A DNA stretch of 64,000 bases from Pantoea sp. SOD02 (GCF_024707505.1 NZ_CP102604.1:2790001-2854000), one strand, 5' to 3'. Numbered from the stretch's first letter, positions 32,119 to 41,555 are shown. Notes: generated by a model from the letters alone, not told the origin. Numbers and translations: made by a program.

Positions 32119-33399
32119 CTAACTCCGCTGCTGCACAACACTTGATTTCAACGCAGCCGGTTCGCGCGTATGTCCCGGCTGCGGCACACGAATAATAAAG
32201 GTCAGCACACCAGCAAACACATACAGCGCGGTATACGCCCACACCACGCCAACGATATCGAAAAACGGCAACATCACCGAGGCGATCGCAGGCGCAACAA
32301 AGTTACTTAGTCCAGCCGACAGATTGTAAATGGATACCGCAGCACCTTTATGATGCGGCTCCAGCGTTGGAAACACCGCAGTCATCGGCACAAAGGCCGC
32401 GACAAAAATCCCCAACATCACCGCCGGAATCAACGCCACCCAGAAGTTATGTCCGGCATACAGCGGCAAGTAGTAAAACGCCAGACTGGAAATTGCCATA
32501 CCGAGGCAACCAAACCAGCGCACCTGACGGATCCAACCCAGTTTCTCGCCGGTAATGCCCCAGAAGATGTTGGTAAAAATGGTGACGAAGAAGAACACCG
32601 CCCAGATTTGCAGCCACTCGGAAATGGTAAAACCAAGGCGATCGACGAACAGCAGCGGCATGATAATGGCAAAACCAAACAACGACAGCGTGTTGATGAT
32701 GCGAATTAAACAGGCATAAAACACATGCTGGTTGGTAAACAGAATGGTTACCGCGCGCGACATTTCGGTCATTTTGTCGCGCATCGGAAAATTGACGCGT
32801 GAACGGTCAACCGGCACATGACGCAAGCTGAAGTAAGCCAGCACGCCACCGCAGGCAACCCAAATGATCGCCAGCCACAGCGTGCCGGTTTCGCCCAGCA
32901 TCGGGATGGTCAGACTCGGCAAATAGCTGCCGACCACACCGATGCCAACTGAATACATCGCCCAGAACCAACCGGTGGCGGCCGCCAGTTTTTCACGCGG
33001 CAGCACCTGTACCAGCAACATCATGAATGAGTAGATAAATAGCGGATACGCCAGACCGCGAATGCCGTAGAACAGCACCATCAACGGATAGTTGCGCATG
33101 CCAAGGCCGAGTGACATAAACAGCGTGTGCATCACAATCCACAGCACGAAGCCAATCATCATGGCACGCTGGGGCGTAATCAGTTCCGCCACCACGCCCG
33201 ATGCCCAGGCGGCCAATGCTGCCGCCAGCCCGTAGAAGGTAAACACCACCGCTGACTGCGCCGGCGTGAAGCCCATATCGGTGATATGACGCGACAGGAA
33301 CGCCATTTCAAAGCCATCGCCCGCCATAAAAATAGCGATGGCGAGGAAGCCCCAGAACATTTTTTTCGGTAAGCCAAACCAGTAATCATTCGATTGCAT
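32119..33399 (-). CDS. dalT: D-arabitol (D-arabinitol) transporter DalT, MFS family
   Basis: 426 residues from the ATG at 33399 (CAGAGG nine bases upstream); the ATG at 33408 is too close to that site, and a reading back to 33657 lies inside dalK. Twelve membrane segments of the major facilitator superfamily. The sequence layout (WFGLPKKMFWGFLAIAIFMAGDG at the start, RVNFPMRDKMTEMSRAVTIL between the halves) follows Klebsiella DalT/RbtT polyol:H+ symporters. Third gene of dalD-dalK-dalT, 22 bases after dalK. The assignment to D-arabitol rests on the gene set. Confidence 0.87.
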   Translation of the reverse strand: MQSNDYWFGLPKKMFWGFLAIAIFMAGDGFEMAFLSRHITDMGFTPAQSAVVFTFYGLAAALAAWASGVVAELITPQRAMMIGFVLWIVMHTLFMSLGLGMRNYPLMVLFYGIRGLAYPLFIYSFMMLLVQVLPREKLAAATGWFWAMYSVGIGVVGSYLPSLTIPMLGETGTLWLAIIWVACGGVLAYFSLRHVPVDRSRVNFPMRDKMTEMSRAVTILFTNQHVFYACLIRIINTLSLFGFAIIMPLLFVDRLGFTISEWLQIWAVFFFVTIFTNIFWGITGEKLGWIRQVRWFGCLGMAISSLAFYYLPLYAGHNFWVALIPAVMLGIFVAAFVPMTAVFPTLEPHHKGAAVSIYNLSAGLSNFVAPAIASVMLPFFDIVGVVWAYTALYVFAGVLTFIIRVPQPGHTREPAALKSSVVQQRS

Positions 33400-33421
33400 C
33401 TCATTCATCCTCTGTTTGGAA

Positions 33422-34891
33422 TTATTCAGGTAGCAACGCTCGCGCCTGCTGCTGTTGGGCATAGAGCGTGCGGAACAGCTGCAATCGCTGCTGCAGCACC
33501 TTGCCGCGCGCAGCATTTGGCTGATAACGCGCCTGCACCGGCGGTTTAAGGCAAACTTCGCTCTCCACACCGCCAGTGGCCAGCCACGCCAGACGCGCAG
33601 CCCCCAAAGCGCCGGACGCGCTGGCGGGATGCGTGACGATCGGTAGTTGCAGCACATCGGCGATCAACTGCGCCCACAGCGTGCTGCGCGCCCCGCCGCC
33701 GGTCAGGCTGCACTGCAGAATCTGGCGCTGCGCATCACCGAGCACCGCGAAACCGTCGGCCAGACCAAATGCCACGCCTTCAATCACCGCGTAGCCGAGC
33801 AGCGCGCGTGGCGTTTCATGGCGCAGATTGAAGAAGGAACCGGAGGCGTCAGGATCGTTGTGCGGCGTGCGTTCACCAGAGAGATAGGGCAGGAAAACCG
33901 GCGCATGCCGCCGCTGTTCTTCGCTGAGTTGCGCCATCTCATCCATCAGTTGGCTTTCGGTAACGGAGAGCAGATTGCACAACCAACGCAGGCAGCTGGC
34001 GGCACTGAGCATCACGCTCATCTGGTGCCAGCGTCCGGGCAAGGCGTGGCAGAAAGCGTGCACGCCCGATTGCGGATCGGCCAGCAAACGGTCGTTGACC
34101 ACAAAGATCACGCCGGAGGTTCCCAGCGAGATAAAGGCATCGCCCGGATTTACCGCACCAACGCCGACTGCCGAAGCAGCATTGTCGCCAGCGCCGCCCG
34201 CCACGCAGACTGCAGCCGATAAGCCCCATTCACTTGCCAGATCGGCTTTTAATGTGGCGCTGACGGCGCTGCCTTCCACTAACTCCGGCATGTTGGCGCG
34301 CGTGAGTCCGGTGATGGCCAACAGTTCGTCGGACCAATCGCGCTTTGCTACGTCGAGCCACAGCGTGCCCGCCGCATCTGAAGGTTCACTGACAAAGCGT
34401 CCAGTCAAACGCCAGCGCAGATAATCTTTCGGCAGCAGCACTTTGTCGATGCGACGAAAAATCTCTGGCTCATGTTCTGCCACCCAGCGCAGTTTGGGTG
34501 CGGTGAAGCCAGGCATGATCATATTGCCGCTAACTTGCATCATCTCTGGATGTTGCCTGCTCAACGCTTCACACTGCGGCGCGCTGCGCGTGTCATTCCA
34601 CAGAATGCACGGACGCAGCACCTCGCCCTGCGCATCCAGCAGCACCGCGCCGTGCATTTGTCCCGACAAGCCAATGGCGCGAATCTCGCTCCACGCCTGT
34701 GCAGCTTGCTGGCGTAATCCAGCAAGCACTTCACCGCACGCTTGCCACCAGCGTTCTGGATCCTGCTCCGCCCAGTGTGCATGCGGGCGTTGTACGTTAA
34801 GCGTGGCGTGATTCGAGGCGATGATCTCGCCCTGCGCATTGATGATCAGCGCTTTGAGCTCCGAGGTACCAATATCAATTCCCAGATACAT
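33422..34891 (-). CDS. dalK: D-xylulokinase DalK (XylB-like)
   Basis: 489 residues. FGGY-family sugar kinase with MYLGIDIGTSELKALI (phosphate 1 motif), GLSGQMHGAVLLDAQGEVLRP, catalytic aspartate in AGGAGDNAASAVGVGAV (about D233) and the ADP-binding LTGGGARSTLWAQLIAD. It phosphorylates D-xylulose made by DalD to xylulose-5-phosphate for the pentose phosphate pathway. E. coli-like XylB would be the alternative name; the operon context supports DalK. Ten bases after dalD. Confidence 0.9.
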   Translation of the reverse strand: MYLGIDIGTSELKALIINAQGEIIASNHATLNVQRPHAHWAEQDPERWWQACGEVLAGLRQQAAQAWSEIRAIGLSGQMHGAVLLDAQGEVLRPCILWNDTRSAPQCEALSRQHPEMMQVSGNMIMPGFTAPKLRWVAEHEPEIFRRIDKVLLPKDYLRWRLTGRFVSEPSDAAGTLWLDVAKRDWSDELLAITGLTRANMPELVEGSAVSATLKADLASEWGLSAAVCVAGGAGDNAASAVGVGAVNPGDAFISLGTSGVIFVVNDRLLADPQSGVHAFCHALPGRWHQMSVMLSAASCLRWLCNLLSVTESQLMDEMAQLSEEQRRHAPVFLPYLSGERTPHNDPDASGSFFNLRHETPRALLGYAVIEGVAFGLADGFAVLGDAQRQILQCSLTGGGARSTLWAQLIADVLQLPIVTHPASASGALGAARLAWLATGGVESEVCLKPPVQARYQPNAARGKVLQQRLQLFRTLYAQQQQARALLPE

Positions 34892-34901
34892 GCTGCGCTC
34901 C

Positions 34902-36296
34902 TTACACTGCGGCCAGCGAGCGTTCTGGCTGTTTCAGCCACAGCTGCAGATCCGCCACGCTGCGCGTCACCAGCGCATGAAACGCCTTATCCTGTGCCAG
35001 TTCGCCAAACAGCGCGCTATCGCTGAGGAAAGCATTCAGTGCATCGGAGCGGCTAAACTGCTGGCGTAGCGCATCGGCTTGCAGCACGCCATCCTGATAG
35101 GTGTAAGGCAAATCATCACTGGCCCAGCGTTGCAGAAACAGGAAGAACAGCGCAGGCAGCACGGCGGTGGCCGCCGGTTCTGCACCGCGCTGATAGCATT
35201 CGCGCAGTGTTGGCGTCACCATGCCGGGGATTTTCGACAAACCATCTGCACCTACACGCTGGTTGGTGTCTTTGATGTAGGGATTACTAAAGCGCGCCAG
35301 AACCACATCGCGGTACTCGGCTAAATCCAGCGGGCTGGGCGACAGCGATGGCATCACATCCTGCGTCACGTAGTCATACGCCAACTGATAGATCGTTGGC
35401 TGACGCGTGCTGTCATCGATGTAATTGAGGCCAATCAGCGTGCCTGCCCAGGCAATCGCCGCATGCGTGGCGTTGAGGATACGGATTTTCGCCTCTTCCC
35501 AAGGCAATACCGATTCCACCAGCTCAACGCCAACCTTCTCCAGCGCCGGACGTCCGGCAATGAAGTCATCTTCAATCACCCATTGAATAAAGGATTCGGC
35601 CATCACCGCCGCGCCATCGTCTTTACCGGTGGCGGCCTTGACGCGCTCAGCCACATCCGGCGTCGGGCGCGGCGTAATGCGATCCACCATGGTATTGGGC
35701 GACGTGGTATTTTCGCGCACCCAATTCGCTAAGGCGTTATCGCCTTTGGCCGCAAGAAACGCGAGGAAGCCGTGACGGAAACGTTCGCCGTTGTGGCGCA
35801 GGTTATCGCAGTTGAGCAGCGTAACCGGCGCGCCACCGTTCGCCACGCGCTGCGTGAGGATGCGCGCCAGCGCGCCATAAATCGTGCGGATGTCGCCTTT
35901 CACATCGGCCTGCACATCCGGCTGGGTTAGGTCCAGTTCGAACTCCGGCGTCAAATAGTAACCGGCTTCAGTGACGGTAAAACCGATCACACGGGTTTCA
36001 CTTTTCGATCCCTGCTCAACCAGCGCGCTGATGTTGTTATCCCACGGCAGGATTTTGCGCAGTGAAGTAATGGTTTCGTAGGCCCGATCGCCATTTGGCG
36101 TCACGGTTTCCAGCACATATTCGCCATCTTGCGCAGCGAGTTGCTGCAGCAATGGCGCGGCATCATTGCGGATATTGCCGAGGGCAATGCTCCAGCTATC
36201 ATCGCCCTGCTCACGTAATTTATGCAGATAACACGCCTGATGAGCACGGTGAAAAGAGCCTGCGCCGATATGCATCCACACTGATTGATTGGTCAT
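34902..36296 (-). CDS. dalD: D-arabinitol 4-dehydrogenase DalD
   Basis: 464 residues from the ATG at 36296 with GAGGC seven bases upstream; the longer frame to 36389 adds 31 residues with no family similarity. Polyol-specific long-chain dehydrogenase/reductase (mannitol dehydrogenase family): [18 protein letters not shown] at the NAD site, [12 protein letters not shown], and the catalytic block [18 protein letters not shown] with Asn and His. It oxidises D-arabitol to D-xylulose. First gene of the catabolic operon, divergent from dalR. Confidence 0.9.
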   Translation of the reverse strand: MTNQSVWMHIGAGSFHRAHQACYLHKLREQGDDSWSIALGNIRNDAAPLLQQLAAQDGEYVLETVTPNGDRAYETITSLRKILPWDNNISALVEQGSKSETRVIGFTVTEAGYYLTPEFELDLTQPDVQADVKGDIRTIYGALARILTQRVANGGAPVTLLNCDNLRHNGERFRHGFLAFLAAKGDNALANWVRENTTSPNTMVDRITPRPTPDVAERVKAATGKDDGAAVMAESFIQWVIEDDFIAGRPALEKVGVELVESVLPWEEAKIRILNATHAAIAWAGTLIGLNYIDDSTRQPTIYQLAYDYVTQDVMPSLSPSPLDLAEYRDVVLARFSNPYIKDTNQRVGADGLSKIPGMVTPTLRECYQRGAEPAATAVLPALFFLFLQRWASDDLPYTYQDGVLQADALRQQFSRSDALNAFLSDSALFGELAQDKAFHALVTRSVADLQLWLKQPERSLAAV

Positions 36297-36491
36297 AGCT
36301 GCCTCAAAGTAAACATTTGCCACGATTAAGGGCATTTGCCCGATAACGCGTAGCATAGTGCGACCCCGCAGCCATGTTCTGCGAGCCAAATCACAATTAA
36401 TACTTTTGCTCTTTTTTAGGGCTTTTGCTCAGTTAACACTTAACCGGCATCTCGCGTTAACATGGCGCACCGGTTTTGACGGAACAGTGCG
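36297..36491. promoter_or_regulatory. dalD/dalR divergent control region
   Basis: 195 bases. Two direct copies of CTTTTGCTC (36403-36411, 36422-36430; 19 bases apart) and two of GTTAAC (36432-36437, 36456-36461; 24 apart) lie in the middle, about two helical turns each. They are candidate DalR operators; this is inference. Confidence 0.35.
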
Positions 36492-37439
36492 ATGAGCAGA
36501 GAAGAGAAAAAACAAGAACTGGCAGCACGTGCGGCCTGGATGTATTACGTGGCGGGCGTGACGCAGCAGGAGATTGCGCGCGCATTAGGATTGTCGCGTC
36601 AGGTGGCGCAGCGTTTGGTCTCCAGCGCGCGTGAAATGGGCATGGTCAGCGTAAAGATCGATCATCCCGTCACCCACTGTTTGCATCTGGCGCGTGAGGT
36701 TCAGGAGAAGTTTGGCCTGCAGCTGTGTCGCGTGGTGCCTTCCGCCAATCTTGATGATGACGCTATTCAGCAGATGCTGGCAGTTGAAGGCGCGGCTGTG
36801 ATGGCGCAATACATCAGCGAGGAGCAGCCGCAGGTGTTTGGCATTGGTTCTGGTAAGACGCTGCGCTCGATGATCGATGTGCTTCCCTGGGTTGAGCGAC
36901 CACAGCATCAATGCGTGTCGATGATTGGAGCGATTGCGCGGGACGATTCGGGTACGCGCTACGACGTGCCGCTGAAGATGGCGGAGAAGATGCAGGGAAA
37001 ATATTTCTTCATTCCTGCGCCGCTGTATGCGGATACGCCCTCCGATAAAGAGATGTGGATTCAGCATCAGGTTTACCAACGCGTGACACAGCGGGCATTG
37101 CAGGCGGATGTCGCCTTCGTCGGCATTGGTGAAGTTCAGCCCGGCTGCCCGCTGCATGCCGAAGGCTTTATCACCGATGCACAAGTAGCAGCGCTCAACG
37201 CGCGCGGCGTGGTCGGCGAAATGCTTGGGCACTTTTTCAATCAGCAAGGTGAACGCGTGTTGGGTGAAACCGATGAACTGCTCACCAGCGTGTTGCTGGA
37301 GAGTAAGACGCAACGCCAGATTATTGGCTTTGCCGGCAGCGAACGTAAATATCCAGCGATCCGCGCCGCGCTGCAGGGCGGCTGGGTGTCAGGTCTGGTG
37401 ACCGATGAGGATACAGCGCTGAAGTTGTTGCGGGATTAG
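36492..37439 (+). CDS. dalR: SorC/DeoR-family regulator DalR
   Basis: 315 residues. N-terminal helix-turn-helix (about 18-50: YYVAGVTQQEIARALGLSRQ then VAQRLVSSARE), followed by a SorC sugar-binding effector domain (about 60-312) with FGIGSGKTLRSMIDVLP and VAFVGIGEVQPGCPLHAEGF. The family usually binds a sugar phosphate or polyol to relieve repression. Transcribed away from dalD, as in Klebsiella dal and rbt loci. Ends next to a C-rich hairpin. Confidence 0.87.
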   Translation: MSREEKKQELAARAAWMYYVAGVTQQEIARALGLSRQVAQRLVSSAREMGMVSVKIDHPVTHCLHLAREVQEKFGLQLCRVVPSANLDDDAIQQMLAVEGAAVMAQYISEEQPQVFGIGSGKTLRSMIDVLPWVERPQHQCVSMIGAIARDDSGTRYDVPLKMAEKMQGKYFFIPAPLYADTPSDKEMWIQHQVYQRVTQRALQADVAFVGIGEVQPGCPLHAEGFITDAQVAALNARGVVGEMLGHFFNQQGERVLGETDELLTSVLLESKTQRQIIGFAGSERKYPAIRAALQGGWVSGLVTDEDTALKLLRD

Positions 37440-37445
37440 GCATCT

Positions 37446-37469
37446 CCTTCCCCCGCTTGCGGGGGAAGG
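37446..37469. repeat. CCTTCCCCC hairpin between convergent dalR and hisP
   Basis: CCTTCCCCC (37446-37454) pairs perfectly with GGGGGAAGG (37461-37469) around GCTTGC, followed by CCGGGATGGGGG. No U-run. It resembles intergenic C-rich hairpins scattered in many proteobacterial genomes; only one copy occurs in this window. Confidence 0.65.
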
Positions 37470-37496
37470 CCGGGATGGGGGACAGCCCGCACAAAA

Positions 37497-38270
37497 CTAC
37501 TTCAACGATCCCTTCAAAAATTGCTGCAAGCGTGGGCTTTTTGGGTTACCGAACAGCTCATCTGGTGAACCTTGTTCTTCAATCTTGCCCTGATGCAGGA
37601 AGATCACATGATTAGAGACGTGACGAGCAAACTCCATCTCGTGCGTCACCACCACCATGGTTTTGCCCTCTTCCGCCAGCTTCTGCATGATGCGCAGCAC
37701 TTCGCCGACCAGCTCCGGATCGAGCGCCGAAGTGGGTTCATCAAACAGCAACACTTCGGGCTCCATCGCCAGCGCACGCGCAATTGACACGCGCTGCTGC
37801 TGACCACCTGAGAGATGCACCGGATATTTGGCACGCGCACGCGCATCAATGCCGACTTTATCCAGATACTTAATCGCCCGCTCACGCGCTTCCGCTTTGC
37901 TCAGCCCCAGCACCTGAATCGGTGCTTCGGTGACGTTATCCAGCACCGTCATGTGGCTCCACAGGTTGAAGTGCTGAAACACCATCGTCAGGCGCGTACG
38001 CAGCATACGCAGCTGCTCTTTGTTCGCGACTTTCAGTTGGCCATCGGTGTCGCGCACCAGATTGATCTGCTGGTTGTTGACCACAATGGTGCCTTCGCTC
38101 GGTTTCTCGAGGAAGTTAATGCAGCGTAAGAAGGTACTTTTCCCGGAACCGGACGAGCCAATAATGCTGATCACATCGCCGGCATTCGCCTGCAGCGATA
38201 CGCCTTTCAGAACTTCATGTTCACCGTAACGTTTGTGCAGTTCGGTAACGCTTAATTTATTGTCAGCCAT
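37497..38270 (-). CDS. hisP: Histidine/LAO ABC transporter ATP-binding protein HisP
   Basis: 257 residues from the ATG at 38270, the E. coli/Salmonella length. A TTG at 38282 overlapping the hisM stop is possible but lacks a ribosome site. Walker [10 protein letters not shown] (38-46), Q-loop VFQHFNLW, signature LSGGQQQR, Walker B VLLFDEP, H-loop VVVTHEM. Two HisP copies power import of histidine, lysine, arginine and ornithine through HisQ-HisM. Last gene of the operon. Confidence 0.97.
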   Translation of the reverse strand: MADNKLSVTELHKRYGEHEVLKGVSLQANAGDVISIIGSSGSGKSTFLRCINFLEKPSEGTIVVNNQQINLVRDTDGQLKVANKEQLRMLRTRLTMVFQHFNLWSHMTVLDNVTEAPIQVLGLSKAEARERAIKYLDKVGIDARARAKYPVHLSGGQQQRVSIARALAMEPEVLLFDEPTSALDPELVGEVLRIMQKLAEEGKTMVVVTHEMEFARHVSNHVIFLHQGKIEEQGSPDELFGNPKSPRLQQFLKGSLK

Positions 38271-38278
38271 AGTGATAC

Positions 38279-38995
38279 TCAATGCGATGAAGAAGGTTTT
38301 ACGTGCGCCAGGAAGCGTTGTTCAGCTTTGCGGAACAAGCTAATCAGCCCGTAAGAGATAATCAGATACAGCACCGCAGCGATGCCAAACGCGGTAAACG
38401 GCTGATAGGTGGCCGAGTTGATATCGCGCGCGATTTTTAACAGATCCGGCACCGTCGCGGTAAACGCCAGCGCGGTGGAGTGCAGCATCAGGATCACTTC
38501 ATTGCTGTAAGCCGGCAGCGCGGTACGCAGCGCCGAAGGCAGAATAATGCAGCGATACAATTTAAACGGCGAGAAGCCATAGGCGCGCGCCGCTTCGATT
38601 TCCCCGTGCGGCACCGAACGAATCGCACCGGCAAAGATTTCGGTGGTATAGGCGCAGGTATTCAACGTGAACGCCAGCAACGTACAGTTAAGTCCACTGC
38701 GGAAGAAAGCGTTCAGCAGCTCAGTGCCTTTCACCACTTCCAGCGTATACATGCCGGAGTAGAACACCAGCAGCTGCACATACAGCGGCGTGCCACGAAA
38801 CACATAGGTGAACAGCCAAACCGGCGTGGAGATAAAGCGGTTAGAGGAGACGCGCGCAATCGCCAGCAGCACCGCGAGCGAACCGCCGATCACCACCGAG
38901 ATGATCAATAACCACAGCGTAATCGCGATGCCGGTAAAACGGTAACCATCGGTCCAGAGCAGCTGTTTCCAATACTCCTGAATAATTTCAATCAT
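38279..38995 (-). CDS. hisM: Histidine/LAO ABC transporter permease HisM
   Basis: 238 residues, five membrane helices, with the EAA loop [20 protein letters not shown] that contacts HisP. Forms a heterodimer with HisQ. Its start overlaps the hisQ stop by four bases. Confidence 0.97.
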   Translation of the reverse strand: MIEIIQEYWKQLLWTDGYRFTGIAITLWLLIISVVIGGSLAVLLAIARVSSNRFISTPVWLFTYVFRGTPLYVQLLVFYSGMYTLEVVKGTELLNAFFRSGLNCTLLAFTLNTCAYTTEIFAGAIRSVPHGEIEAARAYGFSPFKLYRCIILPSALRTALPAYSNEVILMLHSTALAFTATVPDLLKIARDINSATYQPFTAFGIAAVLYLIISYGLISLFRKAEQRFLAHVKPSSSH

Positions 38996-39678
38996 AGCTC
39001 TGCCCTTTTCACACCCACCGTGTAGCGACGTTCAAGCCACCACAGCACGCCGTTCGACAGCGTGGTAAACACCAGATAAATCACACCCGCCACAATGGCG
39101 AAGTAGAACGGCTGCCAGGTACTTTTGCCAGCCAGCTGCGTGGCTTTCACCACATCTTCCAGCCCCAGCAGCGAAACCAGCGCCGTGGCTTTGAGAATAA
39201 CCTGCCAGTTGTTGCCGATGCCCGGCAGCGCAAAACGCATCATGGCCGGGAACAGAATGCGACGGAAGGTTTGCGAGCCGGTGAATCCGAACGCGGTTGC
39301 CGCTTCGATCTGCCCTTTAGGCACCGCCAGAAACGCACCACGGAAGGTTTCGGTGAAGTAAGCGCCATAGATGAAGCCGAGCGTGATGATACCGGCGACC
39401 ATCGGATCGATATCAAACTGCGCCAGTCCCAGCGCATCGGTGAGAGTATTCAGCGCGATCTGCAGACCGTAGAAGATCAGCAGCATCAACACCAAATCAG
39501 GCACACCGCGGATTAAGGTGGTGTAGCCTTCAAACAGCATCGCCAGCGGGCGACTGCGGGAAAGTTTGGCGCCAGCACCAATTAAGCCGAGCACCACCGC
39601 CAGCAACACGGAACTGAGCGCCAGCTCCAGCGTCACAAGGGTGCCCTTGAGGATTACTTCGGAATAGCCATACAACAT
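38992..39678 (-). CDS. hisQ: Histidine/LAO ABC transporter permease HisQ
   Basis: 228 residues, five membrane helices, EAA loop GQIEAATAFGFTGSQTFRRI. Partner of HisM. Separated from the upstream binding-protein gene by 194 bases that hold a strong hairpin, a layout known from Salmonella where such structures lower permease expression relative to the binding protein. Confidence 0.97.
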   Translation of the reverse strand: MLYGYSEVILKGTLVTLELALSSVLLAVVLGLIGAGAKLSRSRPLAMLFEGYTTLIRGVPDLVLMLLIFYGLQIALNTLTDALGLAQFDIDPMVAGIITLGFIYGAYFTETFRGAFLAVPKGQIEAATAFGFTGSQTFRRILFPAMMRFALPGIGNNWQVILKATALVSLLGLEDVVKATQLAGKSTWQPFYFAIVAGVIYLVFTTLSNGVLWWLERRYTVGVKRAEL

Positions 39679-39783
39679 GGGTTCAATCCTGTCGTGAGGG
39701 TAAGTTACAAACGCTGCCCAACTGACGGACAGTCCTAACCAGGAAATTTGAATCGCAGGATGGATGGCGGCAAGCGTATGAAG

Positions 39784-39812
39784 CCGGGCAGTTTACATAT
39801 GTAAGCGCCCGG
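39784..39812 (-). repeat. Intra-operon hairpin between the binding protein and hisQ
   Basis: CCGGGC (39784-39789) and GCCCGG (39807-39812) with nested TTACAT/ATGTAA. No U-run. Placed 61 bases past the binding-protein stop; likely protects its mRNA 3' end and limits read-through into hisQMP. Confidence 0.7.
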
Positions 39813-39872
39813 AGTGAATACTTATGTGCAACCTTCCTGCATTTCACAGACCAGGATTAGGAAACAGGATAA

Positions 39873-40655
39873 TTAATCGCCGTACACGTTGAAATCAAAG
39901 TACTTCTTGGCAATCTTGTCGTAAGTGCCGTCTTTGCGCATCTCATTAAAGGCTTTATCGATCGCCGCTTTCAGGTCTGCGTCATCTTTACGCAAGCCCA
40001 TACCGGTACCCACGCCAAAGACTTTTTCATCTTTCACCGCTGGGCCCGCAAACGCATATTTAGCGCCAACAGGCTGCTTCAGGAAGCCTTCGCTCGCCTG
40101 CACTTCGTCCTGGAACGCGGCATCAATACGGCCAGCATTCAGATCCTGATACACCAGATCCTGGTTAGCGTAAGGCGTAACGGTGACACCTTTTGGCTGC
40201 CAGTACTCTTTTGCATAAGTTTCCTGGGTGGTGCCCTGCAGCAGACCGATGTTTTTGCCTTTCAGCGATTCAATGGTCGGTTGCAGCGTTGAGCCTTTTG
40301 GTGCCACTAAGCGCGCGTTCGCGGCGTACAGTTTTTCAGAGAAGTTGATCTCTTCCTGACGCTTTTCGGTGATTGAAAGAGAAGAGATGATGGCGTCGAT
40401 CTTCTTCGCTTTCAGCGACGGGATCAGCGCATCGAAATCACTTTCCACATAAGTACATTTAGTCTTGATACGCTTACAAATTTCGTTCGCCAGATCGATA
40501 TCAAAGCCAACCAGCTGACCTTGCGCGTTCTTGGATTCGAATGGCGGATAAGTCGGGTCAGTTCCGATGCGCAGCGACTGCGGTACAGCGGCGAAGACAC
40601 TCGCGCTACTTACCATTGTCAGCATCAGAGAAAGAGCCAGAACTCGCTTTTTCAT
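39873..40655 (-). CDS. hisJ: Histidine / lysine-arginine-ornithine periplasmic binding protein (HisJ/ArgT hybrid type)
   Basis: 260 residues with a Sec signal peptide ([22 protein letters not shown], cleavage about 22). The mature protein is a two-lobe amino-acid-binding protein. Its first lobe start ([15 protein letters not shown]) and SVKDEK-like [16 protein letters not shown] are HisJ-like, while [26 protein letters not shown] and FDFNVYGD are ArgT-like. Mature position about 52 is Phe, as in LAO-binding protein (Leu in HisJ). E. coli and Salmonella have two genes here (argT, hisJ); only one exists in this window. It feeds HisQMP and is preceded by a sigma-54 promoter. ArgT is an equally fair name. 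Confidence 0.9.
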   Translation of the reverse strand: MKKRVLALSLMLTMVSSASVFAAVPQSLRIGTDPTYPPFESKNAQGQLVGFDIDLANEICKRIKTKCTYVESDFDALIPSLKAKKIDAIISSLSITEKRQEEINFSEKLYAANARLVAPKGSTLQPTIESLKGKNIGLLQGTTQETYAKEYWQPKGVTVTPYANQDLVYQDLNAGRIDAAFQDEVQASEGFLKQPVGAKYAFAGPAVKDEKVFGVGTGMGLRKDDADLKAAIDKAFNEMRKDGTYDKIAKKYFDFNVYGD

Positions 40656-40722
40656 AGGTAACCCTCAAGTGAAGTGCTTATTGTTATGTGGTGCGTGATG
40701 TGTTGGTTTGCGCTGTAAGCTG

Positions 40723-40738
40723 TGCAGGTTTCATGCCA
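40723..40738 (-). promoter_or_regulatory. Sigma-54 promoter of hisJ/argT
   Basis: TGGCATGAAACCTGCA on the minus strand: GG and GC are separated by exactly ten bases, and it differs from TGGCAC-N5-TTGCA at two positions. It would start transcription about 57 bases before the ATG. The Salmonella and E. coli argT promoters are sigma-54/NtrC dependent. Confidence 0.75.
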
Positions 40739-40905
40739 GTTATGCGAATTGGCTAAACGCTGCGCAAGCGCGCTAAATACTGCGCCGGTTAGCGGCGCAA
40801 GCACTTAGTTTGTGAGGGAAATATAACAGCGGTGTGAGGAAGAAAAAGCGACATTGTTAACTTTTGGTGCACAAGATGCACGAAGAGTGATCGCACACGC
40901 GAATT

Positions 40906-40922
40906 TGCACACGAGCAGTGCA
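40906..40922. promoter_or_regulatory. NtrC-type enhancer site upstream of hisJ/argT
   Basis: TGCAC-N7-GTGCA (TGCACACGAGCAGTGCA on the + strand), the same spacing as glnA NtrC sites. About 200 bases upstream of the expected start, a normal enhancer distance. Further GTGCA/TGCAC repeats flank it (40867-40881, 40920-40932). Confidence 0.6.
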
Positions 40923-40933
40923 TTAATGCACCA

Positions 40934-41503
40934 TTATGCGCCACTCCAGCGAGTGAAAAGATCTTCCGGCAGCTCAATATCGAATTGATCGAGCACGCGA
41001 TTCACCGTTTGATCGACTAAATCGCCGATGGATTGCGGACGGTGATAGAACGCCGGCACCGGCGGCATAATCAGCGCACCCAACTCTGCTGCGGTGGTCA
41101 TCATGCGCAGATGTCCCAGATGTAGCGGCGTTTCACGCACGCACAGCACCAGCTTACGCTGCTCTTTCAGTACCACGTCAGCGGCGCGGGTCAGCAGGCT
41201 GTCGCTGTAGCTGTGCACAATGCCCGACAGCGTTTTCATTGAGCACGGCGCAATCGCCATGCCGAGGGTTTTGTAGGATCCGGATGAAATGCTGGCAGCG
41301 ATGTCGCGCACGTCATGCACCACATCGGCCATCGCTTGCACCTCGCGCAGGCTGAAATCGGTCTCCAGCGCCAGCGTTTGCCGCGCGGCGGGGCTGATCA
41401 CCAAATGGGTTTCCACCTCCGCCAGCGGTTGCAGCACTTGCAACATGCGTACGCCGTAGATCGCGCCGCTGGCGCCGGAAATGCCAATGATCAGTCGTTT
41501 CAT
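40934..41503 (-). CDS. ubiX: Flavin prenyltransferase UbiX
   Basis: 189 residues. GISGASGAIYGVRML at the N-terminus binds FMN, and SSGSYKTLGMAIAPCSMKTL is the conserved active-site block; the LVLCVRETPLHLGHL segment holds catalytic residues. It prenylates FMN with dimethylallyl phosphate to supply the cofactor of UbiD in ubiquinone synthesis. Lies after purF as in E. coli, but a strong terminator separates them. Confidence 0.97.
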   Translation of the reverse strand: MKRLIIGISGASGAIYGVRMLQVLQPLAEVETHLVISPAARQTLALETDFSLREVQAMADVVHDVRDIAASISSGSYKTLGMAIAPCSMKTLSGIVHSYSDSLLTRAADVVLKEQRKLVLCVRETPLHLGHLRMMTTAAELGALIMPPVPAFYHRPQSIGDLVDQTVNRVLDQFDIELPEDLFTRWSGA

Positions 41504-41555
41504 AATTCAGCCTTGCAGGTTCAGATTGCGGCAATGATAGCGGCTCGCTGAACAA

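Noticed and set aside
33400..33657. N-terminal extension of DalT into dalK
   Set aside because: Out-of-frame reading of dalK; the MFS family start and a ribosome site are at 33399.
38271..38282. TTG start for HisP overlapping the hisM stop
   Set aside because: No ribosome site; the ATG at 38270 gives the family length of 257.
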